Assembly: GCA_021777035.1 (NCBI GenBank)
Contig: JAIQZR010000010.1
Location: 85,274 to 149,273 of the forward strand
Length of the DNA stretch: 64,000 nucleotides
Direction: 5' to 3'
Source of the DNA: Candidatus Scalindua sp.
Lineage (GTDB): Bacteria > Planctomycetota > Brocadiia > Brocadiales > Scalinduaceae
The translations under genes and the position numbers were made by a program. The notes under the pieces are model-generated. The model was not told the origin of the DNA. It ran no database searches and saw only the letters and a list, made by a program, of their open reading frames with translations. Position 1 is the first letter of the stretch; every line of letters begins with the position of its first letter. Shown here in pieces: positions 7,714 to 16,677 of the stretch.

Positions 7714-9348
7714 ATGACTGTTGCAAGAACTATAGGTGATTATCTCATTCAGAAACTTTATGCACATGACGTTAGGCATGTATTTGGCGTGCCTGGTGAT
7801 TATGTTCTGAGTTTTTTTCACAAACTGGAATCCGGTGATCTACAGGTAGTAAACACGTGTGACGAACAGGGGGCCGGTTTCGCGGCAGATGCTTATGCAA
7901 GAATAAATGGGCTGGGTGTAGTCTGTGTTACATACTGTGTCGGCGGCTTGAAAGTTGCAAATTCTACTGCTCAGGCGTTTGCTGAAAAGTCTCCGGTTGT
8001 TGTAATAAGTGGAGCGCCTGGTACAAACGAAAGAATAAAATCACCGCTTTTGCATCATAAGGTTCGAGATTTTGATACGCAATTGAAGATCTTCGAACAG
8101 ATAACAGTGGCCTCAACTATACTCGACAATCCCCAAACAGCATGTCGTGAAATTGATCGAGTAATCGATGCCGCCTTACAACACAAGAGACCTGTCTATA
8201 TTGAACTACCACGTAATATGGTTTCTATTACTGCAGTACCATATTATTTGCCTCAGGAAATACCTCTACCTCGTGATAACAATGTCCTTAATGAGGCACT
8301 ACTTGAAGCAACAGAAATTATTAACGCATCTGTCAAACCTGCTATTATTGCGGGTATAGAGTTACATAGATATGGGCTACAAGATGAATTTGTTCAGTTT
8401 ATAGAAGAAACTCATATTCCGGTTGCTTCTACTCCACTGAGTAAATCAGTTATCAGCGAGCACCATCCAAAATATATGGGAATTTATGAGGGTGCTATTG
8501 GTTGTGAGAAAGTAAGAGAATATATAGAATCAAGTGATTGCCTGATTCTTATGGGTACATTTATGACAGATATAAATCTCGGCATGTTCACGGCACATCT
8601 TGATCAAGGTAAATCTATATACGCTACCAGCGAGAAGGTGTACATCCATTATCACACTTATGAAGATGTAAGTTTAAGTGCTTTTCTTAAGGGCCTTTTA
8701 AATGGCAGGATCAACCGATGTCAGCCTGCAGAGAGCCCCCATCCGGAACACCCTCAATCATCCCAACCTGTTCCAGGAAAGAAAATTACTATAAAATATC
8801 TATACCAGTACCTTAACTCCTTTATCGGTAGAAATACCGTAATTATTGCCGATACAGGGGACGCGATGTTTGCCGCTATGGACATGACAATTCACAAGGA
8901 GACTAAGTTTCTGTCAACGGCATATTATGCCTCAATGGGGTTTGCTGTACCAGCAAGCCTTGGGGTACAGCTAGCTGACCCAACTCTACGTCCTCTTGTA
9001 CTTGTAGGAGACGGGGCTTTTCAAATGACAGGAATGGAGTTGTCAACATCTGCAAGATATCAGCTTAGCCCAATTGTTATTGTTTTAAATAATGGTGGCT
9101 ATGGGACTGAACGTCCGATGTTGGATGGTCATTTCAATGACGTCAAATCCTGGGAATATGGTTGTATACCTGATATCATTAAGTCAGGTAGAGGGTTTGA
9201 CATTAAGACAGAAGACCAACTCGAAGAAGCGTTGCAACTTTCAAGTCAATATACGAAAGACATCTGTATACTTAATGTGCAAATAGACGCTGATGACAAG
9301 TCGCTGTCTCTTGAGCGTATGACCAAAGCATTTGCTAAATACGTATAA
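7714..9348 (+). CDS. Thiamine-diphosphate-dependent 2-oxo acid decarboxylase
   Basis: Non-oxidative decarboxylase of the pyruvate/indolepyruvate/phenylpyruvate decarboxylase group, 544 residues in the usual three-domain layout. The catalytic set is complete: Glu51 in DEQGAGFAADAYAR, the His114-His115 pair in PLLHHKVRDFD, the ThDP motif GDGAFQMTG (432-440) ending in Asn459-Asn460, and Glu466 just after it. The His-His pair separates it from acetolactate synthases and oxidases. Residues 335-356 form a Pro/Ser/His-rich linker before the PYR-binding half. Substrate cannot be read from sequence; an aromatic or branched 2-oxo acid or pyruvate are all possible. It is about 700 bases downstream of the ammonia-lyase gene. 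Confidence 0.88.
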   Translation: MTVARTIGDYLIQKLYAHDVRHVFGVPGDYVLSFFHKLESGDLQVVNTCDEQGAGFAADAYARINGLGVVCVTYCVGGLKVANSTAQAFAEKSPVVVISGAPGTNERIKSPLLHHKVRDFDTQLKIFEQITVASTILDNPQTACREIDRVIDAALQHKRPVYIELPRNMVSITAVPYYLPQEIPLPRDNNVLNEALLEATEIINASVKPAIIAGIELHRYGLQDEFVQFIEETHIPVASTPLSKSVISEHHPKYMGIYEGAIGCEKVREYIESSDCLILMGTFMTDINLGMFTAHLDQGKSIYATSEKVYIHYHTYEDVSLSAFLKGLLNGRINRCQPAESPHPEHPQSSQPVPGKKITIKYLYQYLNSFIGRNTVIIADTGDAMFAAMDMTIHKETKFLSTAYYASMGFAVPASLGVQLADPTLRPLVLVGDGAFQMTGMELSTSARYQLSPIVIVLNNGGYGTERPMLDGHFNDVKSWEYGCIPDIIKSGRGFDIKTEDQLEEALQLSSQYTKDICILNVQIDADDKSLSLERMTKAFAKYV

Positions 9349-9502
9349 TACTGATGTTTATCGTCTTATAATTAAAATAATTTTATAAAAGATTGATGAT
9401 AATAAGTTATTGTGTTTGTCAAGATTTAGGTATATAATGAAGAGTTATCAGTACAGGAGTTTTTTTGTTGTAATATTTAAAGATAGATAATTTTAAAGTT
9501 AA

Positions 9503-9523
9503 GCCATCTGCCAGGCAGACGGC
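9503..9523. repeat. Palindromic repeat (CTGCC/GGCAG type)
   Basis: Arms of 10 bases (GCCATCTGCC and GGCAGACGGC) with one mismatch and a one-base centre, followed by TTTCG. It could act as a weak terminator or be a dispersed REP-like palindrome; related CTGCC/GGCAG words recur near 23.86 kb. Confidence 0.5.
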
Positions 9524-9549
9524 TTTCGTTATATTTGGGTAGATTAATA

Positions 9550-10359
9550 ATGTTCAAAAATTCACTTTTAGTAGTTCTGGTTCTACTGTTTACAAGTCCA
9601 GCCTTTGCAATTGAAAATAGAGCTAAAGACGTTTTGGAGACAACAGATTTTAGTGTTGATCAGGTACTTAATGACGTGTACGCACTTGTCGATTCTGAAA
9701 ATGTAAAATTGTTCGATCAAAAAAATGAGGAGATGGATATGGAGCTTATCTCACTTTTTGATACATCTATTCTCAGGTCTAAGCTCGAGCAGTTTTATAC
9801 AATGCTTTTTTACATATCCAGTTATGCAACAATCGATAAAAATGAGTTTACTATTGATCGTGATTTGACAATCAAACTTTTGATCTCAAGTAGAGTTTTT
9901 ACTGATAGAGAATTTCCACAAAACATTTCGAATGTTTTCCTGTCCAGAGAAAATAGAAAAACACCATTCTATAAGGTTTCATTCAGTAGCGACAGAGTAG
10001 AGCTTGGCTTGAATTATGGTGATGGATACGGAATAGTAAAAGTGGGAATGGAGCAGGAAGCTCAGGCGCTTGTGTTTTACGGTGCATTTTCTTTCAAGCT
10101 AAGAAAAAAGGTGGAGAATGTTGAGGCGTATGATTTTGATGGTGTCGATATTTATGGTAACTTTGGTTCACGAGGCATTGTTAATGTTGATGTAAATTAT
10201 GTTGCTGTGAAGTCTGTAGAATTTCATAAAGAGTCTGAAATGGCCCTTGTTAAAGCAAAGGTATCAAGGAAAGAGTTTGAAATAAATAAGCATACATGGC
10301 TTCTTGGTCTTGTTACAAGATTTGTTACTGATAAATCTCTTCAGCCGATTGATTGGTAA
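9550..10359 (+). CDS. Exported protein of unknown function
   Basis: 269 residues from the ATG at 9550, chosen because it directly opens a signal peptide (MFKNSLLVVLVLLFTSPAFA, cleavage before IENR); an in-frame TTG lies 15 bases upstream. The mature protein is probably periplasmic, mixed alpha/beta, with repeated short hydrophobic-acidic strands (VKVGMEQEAQALVFYGAF, VEAYDFDGVDIYG) and no Cys in the mature part. No family is recognised. It is separated from the decarboxylase by about 200 bases and a palindrome, so it is probably its own transcription unit. Confidence 0.7.
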   Translation: MFKNSLLVVLVLLFTSPAFAIENRAKDVLETTDFSVDQVLNDVYALVDSENVKLFDQKNEEMDMELISLFDTSILRSKLEQFYTMLFYISSYATIDKNEFTIDRDLTIKLLISSRVFTDREFPQNISNVFLSRENRKTPFYKVSFSSDRVELGLNYGDGYGIVKVGMEQEAQALVFYGAFSFKLRKKVENVEAYDFDGVDIYGNFGSRGIVNVDVNYVAVKSVEFHKESEMALVKAKVSRKEFEINKHTWLLGLVTRFVTDKSLQPIDW

Positions 10360-11067
10360 CCTATTGTTTCTGAAGAACTCATCAGCAATAATAATGAATG
10401 GTAAAATTGCTCTCTGTTGAATATCGTGATTAGGTTGCATTGTAGAAGGATGTGTTACAAATGTCTCATCCATTTTCTTTTAATCCGGGGGGCCTTACGG
10501 TGACTAACAATCACCTGAAAAAATCTCCTCCACCGAGTCTATCTCTCTAACCATCAAACATAAACAGCATCATCATAACGTGATACATTCAAGCCCAAAA
10601 GCCTCTGCCGTAAACCCTTGATCTTCCAACTAATAATATAGGAAGAATTAAAAAGCTTTATAGATAGAAAGAGAAAAAGCGGTATCTTTTTGTCTGTCCT
10701 GGGATTCGGTCAGGGAAATTATAATGATGCCTTGATGCAGAAGCTGGCACAGAATGGTAATGGGAACGCTTCTTATATTGACAACCTCAATGAGGCAAGA
10801 ATTCCTTAATTTGGTCAGACTGGCAAAAGTGATTGAATAGATTTCCGTCACAATAACAGTTATAGAAGAAATTTACTTAACAGAGAATCTGGACAAAGCA
10901 GGAGTTATTAAACAGGATTTGAGATGCTGAAATGCTCTGACGAGGACACTCCGGATTCTCCCTAGAGAGAATCCGATGAGCTTCCTGCTAAAGCCTCTCC
11001 ATCTACACAAAAAGAAGTCAAAGATTTATATTTTTTTATAATGTAATGCAAGGAGGTAGGAAATATT
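10360..11067. other. Long gene-poor gap with decayed coding debris
   Basis: About 700 bases without an intact gene. A recognisable VWA-domain fragment lies at 10642-10809 (listed separately). The remainder up to the protease gene shows short open frames interrupted by stops. A small GGTGA/TCACC hairpin near 10497-10513 has no T-run. Confidence 0.5.
10642..10809 (+). pseudogene. Fragment of a VWA-domain (YfbK-like) protein
   Basis: An open stretch of about 55 codons without a start reads KRKSGIFLSVLGFGQGNYND, then KLAQNGNGNASYIDNLNEAR, and stops. This is the conserved strand-helix block of the von Willebrand factor A domain in YfbK-type proteins, which are usually over 400 residues. Sequence just past the stop, in another frame (LVRLAKVIE), may continue the family motif, implying a frameshift. 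Upstream is closed by a TAG. It is a leftover of a lost gene, not a functional protein. Confidence 0.65.
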
Positions 11068-12687
11068 ATGATAAGAGTTGGAGGAAAACTTAATTGGATT
11101 TTGCTTAGTGCAATTTTGTTGGTGGTTGGATGTAGCACGATGGCCGTTGATACTCCTATATCAGAAACGACAACCTCAGATAGTACAAGAAAGATTGAAA
11201 AAACCCTGGAAGCTGAATATGGAGATATTGGGTCCCAAGAGAAGTCGGTCATTGCTCAAAAGGGTGAAAGTAGTAATATTTCAAATCAGTCCTCGCTTAT
11301 TACAGTTGGTGAGGAAGAACAAGAGTCATTTGAAACATTACACCCTTATGATGGTACAGGAGTTGTGTGGAACCGAGCATTTCATTGGCCAAATGCGAGT
11401 TACATTAGTATCCATTTCTCAAAATTCGATCTTGCTCCTGGTGATTACGTTGAGATATCAAGTCCTGACGGAAAATACAAATATAGGTATGAGGGAAGAG
11501 GTAAAGTTGTTAGAGGGGGAAAGGCCGTCATCAGTTCCTTCTGGGCCAGTCACATACCTGGCGATACTGCTCTTGTAATGCTATACAAAAATAATTCTAC
11601 TAGAGGGTTTGGTTTTGAGATTGATAAATGGTCACATGGATTTGAGAGCGGTACTTTGCAGAATATGCTCAAAATTGAAGATCAAACAGATATTGAGGCA
11701 ATCTGTGGAAATGATGATAAAGAGTGGGCCTTATGTTACGATGGGACTACTATATACGAAAAGAGCAGAGCTGTTGCAAGGCTTTTAATAAATGGCACTA
11801 GTGCATGTACAGGCTGGTTGATTGGTAGTGCAGGCCATCTCATGACAAACAATCACTGTATTGACACCCAGTCTGATGCAGATAATACGGATTACGAATT
11901 TATGGCAGAAGGTGCTACATGTCAAACCGATTGCTCCTCGGGGTTTGCATGTCCAGGCACAGTGGAGGCAAGCTCAGGCGCTCTTGTTAAGACAGATTTT
12001 GCTTTGGATTATACCCTAGTTCTTCTGCCCACAAACCTTACTCAGACTTATGGGTTCCTCCAAATAAGGGACGCGCTACCCAATGTCGGTGAAAGGATAT
12101 ATATTCCACAACATCCACATGCCTGGGGCAAACAAATTGCCGTTAATGATGACCAGACAGGTGGATTTTGTCAAATTCATAGCACTAATGAAATTCCATG
12201 TCTTAGCGGGCCAGGAGATATAGGTTATTTAGCTGATACCGCCGGTGGAAGTTCAGGATCACCAGTTATTTCATATAGTGACAATCTGGTTGTAGCATTG
12301 CATCATTGTGCTAATTGTCCCAATAGAGGAGTCCCTATTCCCTCCATTATTGACCACCTTGGCCCTGATTTGCCTCCAGGCGCAGTAGGTGACGCGTCCT
12401 GTACACTGGGCCTGGATCTTAGCTTCATAGCCGGTACTTTTAACATGGACTTCACGGTGGGTCTGACTTCGCCAGCAACCTGGAACGTTTATTTATCTGT
12501 AGCAAATGTTGTCGTGCCTCTGTTTTCAATCCCACTTCCTGCGATCAATCCTCCGTTCTCTTTCCCTCTAGCGGTCCCGGGGTTTCCATCCCTTGGAGGT
12601 GTTGGCGTTTTGACGACACTTACTACAGCAGGCGGAATAGAATGTTCTGCTTGGAAAACTGTTAATACCGGTCCAATAGCACCGTAA
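11068..12687 (+). CDS. Lipoprotein trypsin-fold serine protease (lysyl-endopeptidase-like)
   Basis: 539-residue surface or periplasmic protease with AAGGAGG upstream of the ATG. A lipobox LLVVGC puts the lipidated Cys at residue 22. Residues ~85-190 form a beta-rich N-terminal domain (LHPYDGTGVVWNRAFHW). The S1-type catalytic domain (about 205-435) has His263 in TNNHCI, Asp314 in FALDYTLVLL and Ser396 in GGSSGSPV. It is Cys-rich, and IPQHPHAWGKQI resembles the IHHP motif of lysyl endopeptidases. A C-terminal ~100-residue extension (Pro/Val/Leu-rich, ending near a single Cys) is unassigned. Neighbours are exported proteins and gene debris. Confidence 0.85.
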   Translation: MIRVGGKLNWILLSAILLVVGCSTMAVDTPISETTTSDSTRKIEKTLEAEYGDIGSQEKSVIAQKGESSNISNQSSLITVGEEEQESFETLHPYDGTGVVWNRAFHWPNASYISIHFSKFDLAPGDYVEISSPDGKYKYRYEGRGKVVRGGKAVISSFWASHIPGDTALVMLYKNNSTRGFGFEIDKWSHGFESGTLQNMLKIEDQTDIEAICGNDDKEWALCYDGTTIYEKSRAVARLLINGTSACTGWLIGSAGHLMTNNHCIDTQSDADNTDYEFMAEGATCQTDCSSGFACPGTVEASSGALVKTDFALDYTLVLLPTNLTQTYGFLQIRDALPNVGERIYIPQHPHAWGKQIAVNDDQTGGFCQIHSTNEIPCLSGPGDIGYLADTAGGSSGSPVISYSDNLVVALHHCANCPNRGVPIPSIIDHLGPDLPPGAVGDASCTLGLDLSFIAGTFNMDFTVGLTSPATWNVYLSVANVVVPLFSIPLPAINPPFSFPLAVPGFPSLGGVGVLTTLTTAGGIECSAWKTVNTGPIAP

Positions 12688-13061
12688 GTGTAAAAAAAAT
12701 TCAAGATTCAACAATATTGAATATGAACATGAAGGCCTAAAAAACGTAGTAGCTGACAAGCTTGTTACAAGGCACTGGCGACAGCCATCTTATCAATGAC
12801 TCCGGTAATATATACAATGATGCCCAATCTTATGCTCTGATTACTGAAATAGATGAATTAAACATATAAATTCAAAAAAATACTTGAATTATATTATCAA
12901 TTTGTCTAGAAACTACCTGTTCTCTAAAACGTAATTTTATATCATCTAAATATAGCATGTTTTAAACAAGAGCCATCTTGAGAGACAGAGTTGTCGTCAT
13001 TTTATTATGTATTTTGTTTTGATAGAAATTAAATAATATTTTTGAAAGGAGAGAAACAATC
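12688..13061. other. Intergenic region, no intact gene
   Basis: About 370 AT-rich bases. A short open stretch (about 12767-12867) reads TGDSHLINDSGNIYNDAQSY and then ends at a stop; it has no start and may be coding debris. No promoter or RNA structure stands out. Confidence 0.4.
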
Positions 13062-13601
13062 ATGAAGAAAAAATTGTTCGTTACTTACGCTATTCTGTTT
13101 ATGTACAGCTTGTTTAGTTTTGCGTCACAATCGCAAGCCAAAGGAATAAACAGCGCACAGACTGTTCCTGTTCCGGCAGTTGGGATAGTGGAAGGGCCAA
13201 CTACCAATGTCATGGTAGTAAATTCCTTTCTTTCCAATTATATGCCTTATGGACCTGTTGTGGCCCAACCTGCTACCCCATTATTCACAGATGATGCAGA
13301 ATGGTCTCATTTTCTTTTTTCAATTGCAGTTACAGATTCTCCGGTTCCGAAAAATCAGCTTTTCTATATAGCCCTGTTTTACGACACATCCACAAGTCAG
13401 ATCCTAACGGCTAACATAGGGACGAACGCCGATCTTTTAAACGCAGGGCAAATATTTACGTACAGCGTGTCATACACAAGCTTGGACGTTATACTTAACC
13501 GCGGGAGTACGTATGCCGTTAATGTATACGTTTATCCCATTGGGCCAATTGATGTTGACAGCCTGAACAACAATACCTGGCATATATGTACATTTAGATA
13601 G
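13062..13601 (+). CDS. Small secreted protein of unknown function
   Basis: 179 residues, GAAAGGAG ribosome site 11 bases before the ATG. The signal peptide ends FASQSQA before KGIN (cleavage about residue 27). The mature part is hydrophobic-polar and beta-rich (FYIALFYDTSTSQIL, TYAVNVYVYPIGPIDVD) with one Cys near the C-terminus (WHICTFR). It looks like a small beta-sandwich secreted domain, but no family is recognised. A strong terminator follows 40 bases after the stop, so it is the end of a transcript. Confidence 0.75.
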   Translation: MKKKLFVTYAILFMYSLFSFASQSQAKGINSAQTVPVPAVGIVEGPTTNVMVVNSFLSNYMPYGPVVAQPATPLFTDDAEWSHFLFSIAVTDSPVPKNQLFYIALFYDTSTSQILTANIGTNADLLNAGQIFTYSVSYTSLDVILNRGSTYAVNVYVYPIGPIDVDSLNNNTWHICTFR

Positions 13602-13639
13602 TCCTGATCAGACTTAACCAGTGTGCAGAGAGAAAATTA

Positions 13640-13679
13640 AAAAGCCCTGATTCCGATGTCAAGAAATCAGGGCTTTTTA
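13640..13679 (+). terminator. Rho-independent terminator
   Basis: AAAGCCCTGATT pairs with AATCAGGGCTTT around a 12-base loop and runs into TTTT. It follows the secreted-protein gene; the A-rich left flank would let it act on the minus strand as well. Confidence 0.85.
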
Positions 13680-13779
13680 TGCCTTACATGCGTTGATATA
13701 TAGTCAAACGGATTTAGTTTTCGAAAAAAATATTCTTTTTTTCTGGACCTGCTGGTAGCAGTGTGTTATAAGCGGAGTT

Positions 13780-14364
13780 ATGACACTACAACTAAATATA
13801 TACCAGAGGGCTGAATTAAAGAATGTTCATAAACAAGAACTTTATAGGCGATGTGCAGACCGAATAAAAGCAGTGTTACTTATTGATTCAGGTTTAAGCT
13901 TTGAAAAAGTATCTGAATATTTGCTATTGGATGACCAAACTATTCGAAATTACATTGATCGATACGAACGTAATGGAATAGATGGTCTTCTCAACGACAG
14001 TTACACAGGCTGTGCAACAAAGCTTTCAAAGGAACAAGAAGAGCGGTTAAAAGAGAACATCAAGCAAAACACATACGGGGCCTCAAAAGAAGTGGTTGAT
14101 TACGTAATAATTGCAGATAATGCGAGGTACTATCGTGCAAAATTAGTGAAACAATACCTTGAAAGTAGTCGGATAAGAATCGAATTCTTACCTTCATATT
14201 CACCGAATTTAAATTTAATCGAAAGGCTTTGGAAGTTTTTTTATAAAAAGACGTTGTATAACAAATACTACGAAACTTATGAAGAGTTTAAAGATAAGTG
14301 TTTAGGCTTTTTTGTTTTGTCCTGTTTTGCGGATTTAGGTAAATTTTTTAAAACTGGAACTTAG
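13780..14364 (+). pseudogene. IS630-family transposase, internally deleted
   Basis: The 194-codon frame holds the N-terminal helix-turn-helix region (LSFEKVSEYLLLDDQTIRNY) and then jumps to the C-terminal catalytic part. That part has the second Asp in IIADNARYYRAKLVK and the Glu in LPSYSPNLNLIERLWKFF. Full IS630 transposases are about 340 residues; roughly 150 residues, including the first catalytic Asp, are gone, with the join near 14085-14105. The last ~20 codons are also out of frame: the normal-looking LRDEELRS continuation lies in another frame from about 14359. It cannot transpose by itself. Clear terminal inverted repeats were not found. Confidence 0.8.
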
Positions 14365-14600
14365 AGATGAAGAATTAAGGTCGTGCCTCCATCTCATTCA
14401 TCTAAATTTAAAAAGCGTAATTACATTACCAAATGTCTCATTGGAATCAAAAGGCGCAAGCACAAGTGAAATGATATCCCTAACTGCTTGCCTCCGAAGA
14501 TGCATAGTACTTGACTGCTACAGCCCCGAACAGGAGCACTGATAGAATGTAAAGTCTTTATAAACCTTTCCTGCGGATGACCAAAGATTGAAAACATTCA

Positions 14601-15350
14601 TTATTCCCATACATTATATTTCATATCACTAACAAGACTCTCTTCTTCAGGATGCGTACCCATCCATTTCACAGTTCCTGTCTCTATATTATACACAGCG
14701 CCAACAACTGTTACTCTCCCATCATTCGTTCTCCTTCGGGTTGAAGAACTTCTTTGGAAAAGATCCTCTATTGACTGCCACACGTTTGCCTCAACCAGTG
14801 CAGAGACAAGGGCTTTGCCGTATAATCTCGGATTGGCCGCTTGCACTTTCTCTAAAGCCGGCTTGATAGGCGCAATTAAGTCGGGGATAGAGCCGCCGTG
14901 GACGTCTGCACCTGTGGCAACCGCAGTACACGCGCCACAGTGAGTATGTCCTAATACTACCATTATAGGTGTATTTAAATGATCAACTCCGTATTCAATA
15001 GAACCAATTTCATCAGTATTGCAGACATTTCCCGCAACCTTTATTACAAAAATATCTCCCACTCCCTGATCAAATAACATCTCTACCGGAACCCTTGAAT
15101 CAGAGCAGGCAATTACGGTTACAAAAGGATGCTGTCCGCCTCTGGTTACCTGTTTTCTCCGTTCTGCAGAAATATCCGAATGAGCAGACTGCCCTGAGCT
15201 AAAACGTACATTACCAGCTATTAATTTAAGAAGTGCATCAGTTGGATCATGTGGATTTGCAGATGTACCAGATGCGCCCATCATACCAACGAAAACTATC
15301 AAACTCACTAAACAACATATAATATACTTTGTCAGTACACTTTTCTTCAT
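14601..15350 (-). CDS. Exported beta-class carbonic anhydrase
   Basis: Zinc enzyme interconverting CO2 and bicarbonate. From the ATG at 15350 it begins with a canonical signal peptide (MKKSVLTKYIICCLVSLIVF, cleavage near TSA before NPHD), so it acts outside the cytoplasm. An upstream in-frame ATG at 15380 would add ten hydrophilic residues, and AGAGGAAA lies between the two. Zinc ligands are Cys82, His135 and Cys138 in IACSDSRVP and GHTHCGAC; the Asp-Arg pair of CSDSR is present, and AGNVCNTDEIGSIEYGV is the usual following block. It is downstream of a terminator that separates it from the FNT channel genes. Confidence 0.92.
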   Translation of the reverse strand: MKKSVLTKYIICCLVSLIVFVGMMGASGTSANPHDPTDALLKLIAGNVRFSSGQSAHSDISAERRKQVTRGGQHPFVTVIACSDSRVPVEMLFDQGVGDIFVIKVAGNVCNTDEIGSIEYGVDHLNTPIMVVLGHTHCGACTAVATGADVHGGSIPDLIAPIKPALEKVQAANPRLYGKALVSALVEANVWQSIEDLFQRSSSTRRRTNDGRVTVVGAVYNIETGTVKWMGTHPEEESLVSDMKYNVWE

Positions 15351-15447
15351 CTCCACAATTTCCTCTTTTCCATATTTCATTAAATAATTTATTTACCAGA
15401 CATATGACGGTTATTAAAACTGTCTAACGGAATAGTAGGTGCGTATA

Positions 15448-15482
15448 AAAAAAGGCTCACCGAAAGTGGTGAGCCTTTTATC
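15448..15482 (-). terminator. Terminator of the FNT channel operon
   Basis: GGCTCACC pairs with GGTGAGCC around GAAAGT. On the minus strand it is followed by a run of seven T, about 100 bases after the stop of the downstream FNT gene. On the plus strand TTTTAT follows, so it may work in both directions. Confidence 0.85.
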
Positions 15483-15579
15483 AGTAATTAAATAAATTAA
15501 ACTTTTAGCATTTGAACTCATGACGATTTTACATCTTACATATAGCGCCTCTAGATTCAACTCAGTAGAAAATCACATT

Positions 15580-16677
15580 CTACCTCTTAAAATCTTCTTT
15601 AATCGTAAATGAAAAGTTGAGTTTTGGTCGCAAGTATATAAACCAGAACGCTACTCCTGCCAGAACAACCCCACCAAAAACATTTCCAAGAAACACAGGG
15701 AATTGATTGATAACAAAGAACCCTTTCCAGGTAAGATTGGAGAGGTCTAATGTCTTTCCTGCCATCTTTTCCGCAGCAGCAACAACTTCCGGTTTACTCT
15801 TTAAGACTATGCCCATTGGAATAAAATACATATTTGCAACTAAATGCTCAAATCCACTGGCGACGAAACCTGCTATGGGAAATACTAGCGTCATGATCTT
15901 GTCTGCCACATTCCTGGCACTGAAACATACCCATACTGCCATACACACCATAGCATTGCAGAGTACCGCCTTTGAAAAGGCATTGGTAAATGTGAGATTG
16001 ACCTTTTTGTTGGCAATAAGCAGTGCCTTTCCGCCGACCATATAATCATAGAAAGAAAATTGTTGCGCCTTATACACAAAGAATACAATTAATAGACTTC
16101 CTACGAAATTTCCAATCAATGAAATCGTCCAGTGATCGAATATTCGTTTAGTTGTAATCCTTTTCTCTATATATCCAATAAAAATCAGACAGTTACCCGT
16201 AAAGAGCTCCGCACCACCAACTACAACCAATATCAGGCCAAGACAGAATACAATTGCTCCGACTACTGCTGTAAGCCCGCCGTGCAGTCCGGAATCACAT
16301 ACTACTAAGGTAGCAAATTGTGCACCCATCGCTATAAAAGCGCCGGCATTAACACCCAGCAAAAATGTATTCACAGCGGAATCTTTTGCCTTTACACCTG
16401 CTACTGCGTCAAGCCGTGCTGCAATTTGTGGGGGTGAATAGGCGTCTATATCATAAACAGCATTGGTTCTTATTGGAACCTCTGCAGGTTTTGTTGTCTT
16501 AACAGATTTTGCAGGCTTAACGGTCTTTGCTGCTTTCGTCGACTTAACAGGTTTTGCAACCTTTGTTGTCCTGACAGTTTTCGACGTTTTAGTAGGTTTT
16601 GTTACCTTAACAGCCTTTTTTGTAGTCCTGCTGCTTTTTGCAGTCTTAACAGTTTTTCCAGTCTTGTTTTCAGCCAT
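15580..16677 (-). CDS. Formate/nitrite (FNT) channel with Lys/Thr-rich N-terminal tail
   Basis: Six-helix inner-membrane channel of the FocA/NirC family. The core (about residues 95-350) has GGAELFTGNCLIF, the central GFEHLVANMYFIPMG with the pore His, and FLGNVFGGVVLAG. Before it lies an unusual ~66-residue cytoplasmic tail of K/T/A/V/P repeats (KTAKSSRTTKKAVKVTKPTK type) with about 19 Lys and 2 Arg but only 2 acidic residues. It resembles eukaryotic/bacterial histone-H1-like tails. A YDIDAYSPPQIAARLD motif, shared with the neighbouring paralogue (IDIDAYAPKMMANRVG), starts the conserved part. The ATG overlaps the upstream FNT gene by 8 bp. Substrate is probably nitrite or formate but cannot be decided from sequence. 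Confidence 0.9.
   Translation of the reverse strand: MAENKTGKTVKTAKSSRTTKKAVKVTKPTKTSKTVRTTKVAKPVKSTKAAKTVKPAKSVKTTKPAEVPIRTNAVYDIDAYSPPQIAARLDAVAGVKAKDSAVNTFLLGVNAGAFIAMGAQFATLVVCDSGLHGGLTAVVGAIVFCLGLILVVVGGAELFTGNCLIFIGYIEKRITTKRIFDHWTISLIGNFVGSLLIVFFVYKAQQFSFYDYMVGGKALLIANKKVNLTFTNAFSKAVLCNAMVCMAVWVCFSARNVADKIMTLVFPIAGFVASGFEHLVANMYFIPMGIVLKSKPEVVAAAEKMAGKTLDLSNLTWKGFFVINQFPVFLGNVFGGVVLAGVAFWFIYLRPKLNFSFTIKEDFKR

Noticed and set aside
11078..11578. 166-codon frame overlapping the protease gene
   Set aside because: Low-complexity shadow in another frame; the lipoprotein protease frame is clearly the coding one.
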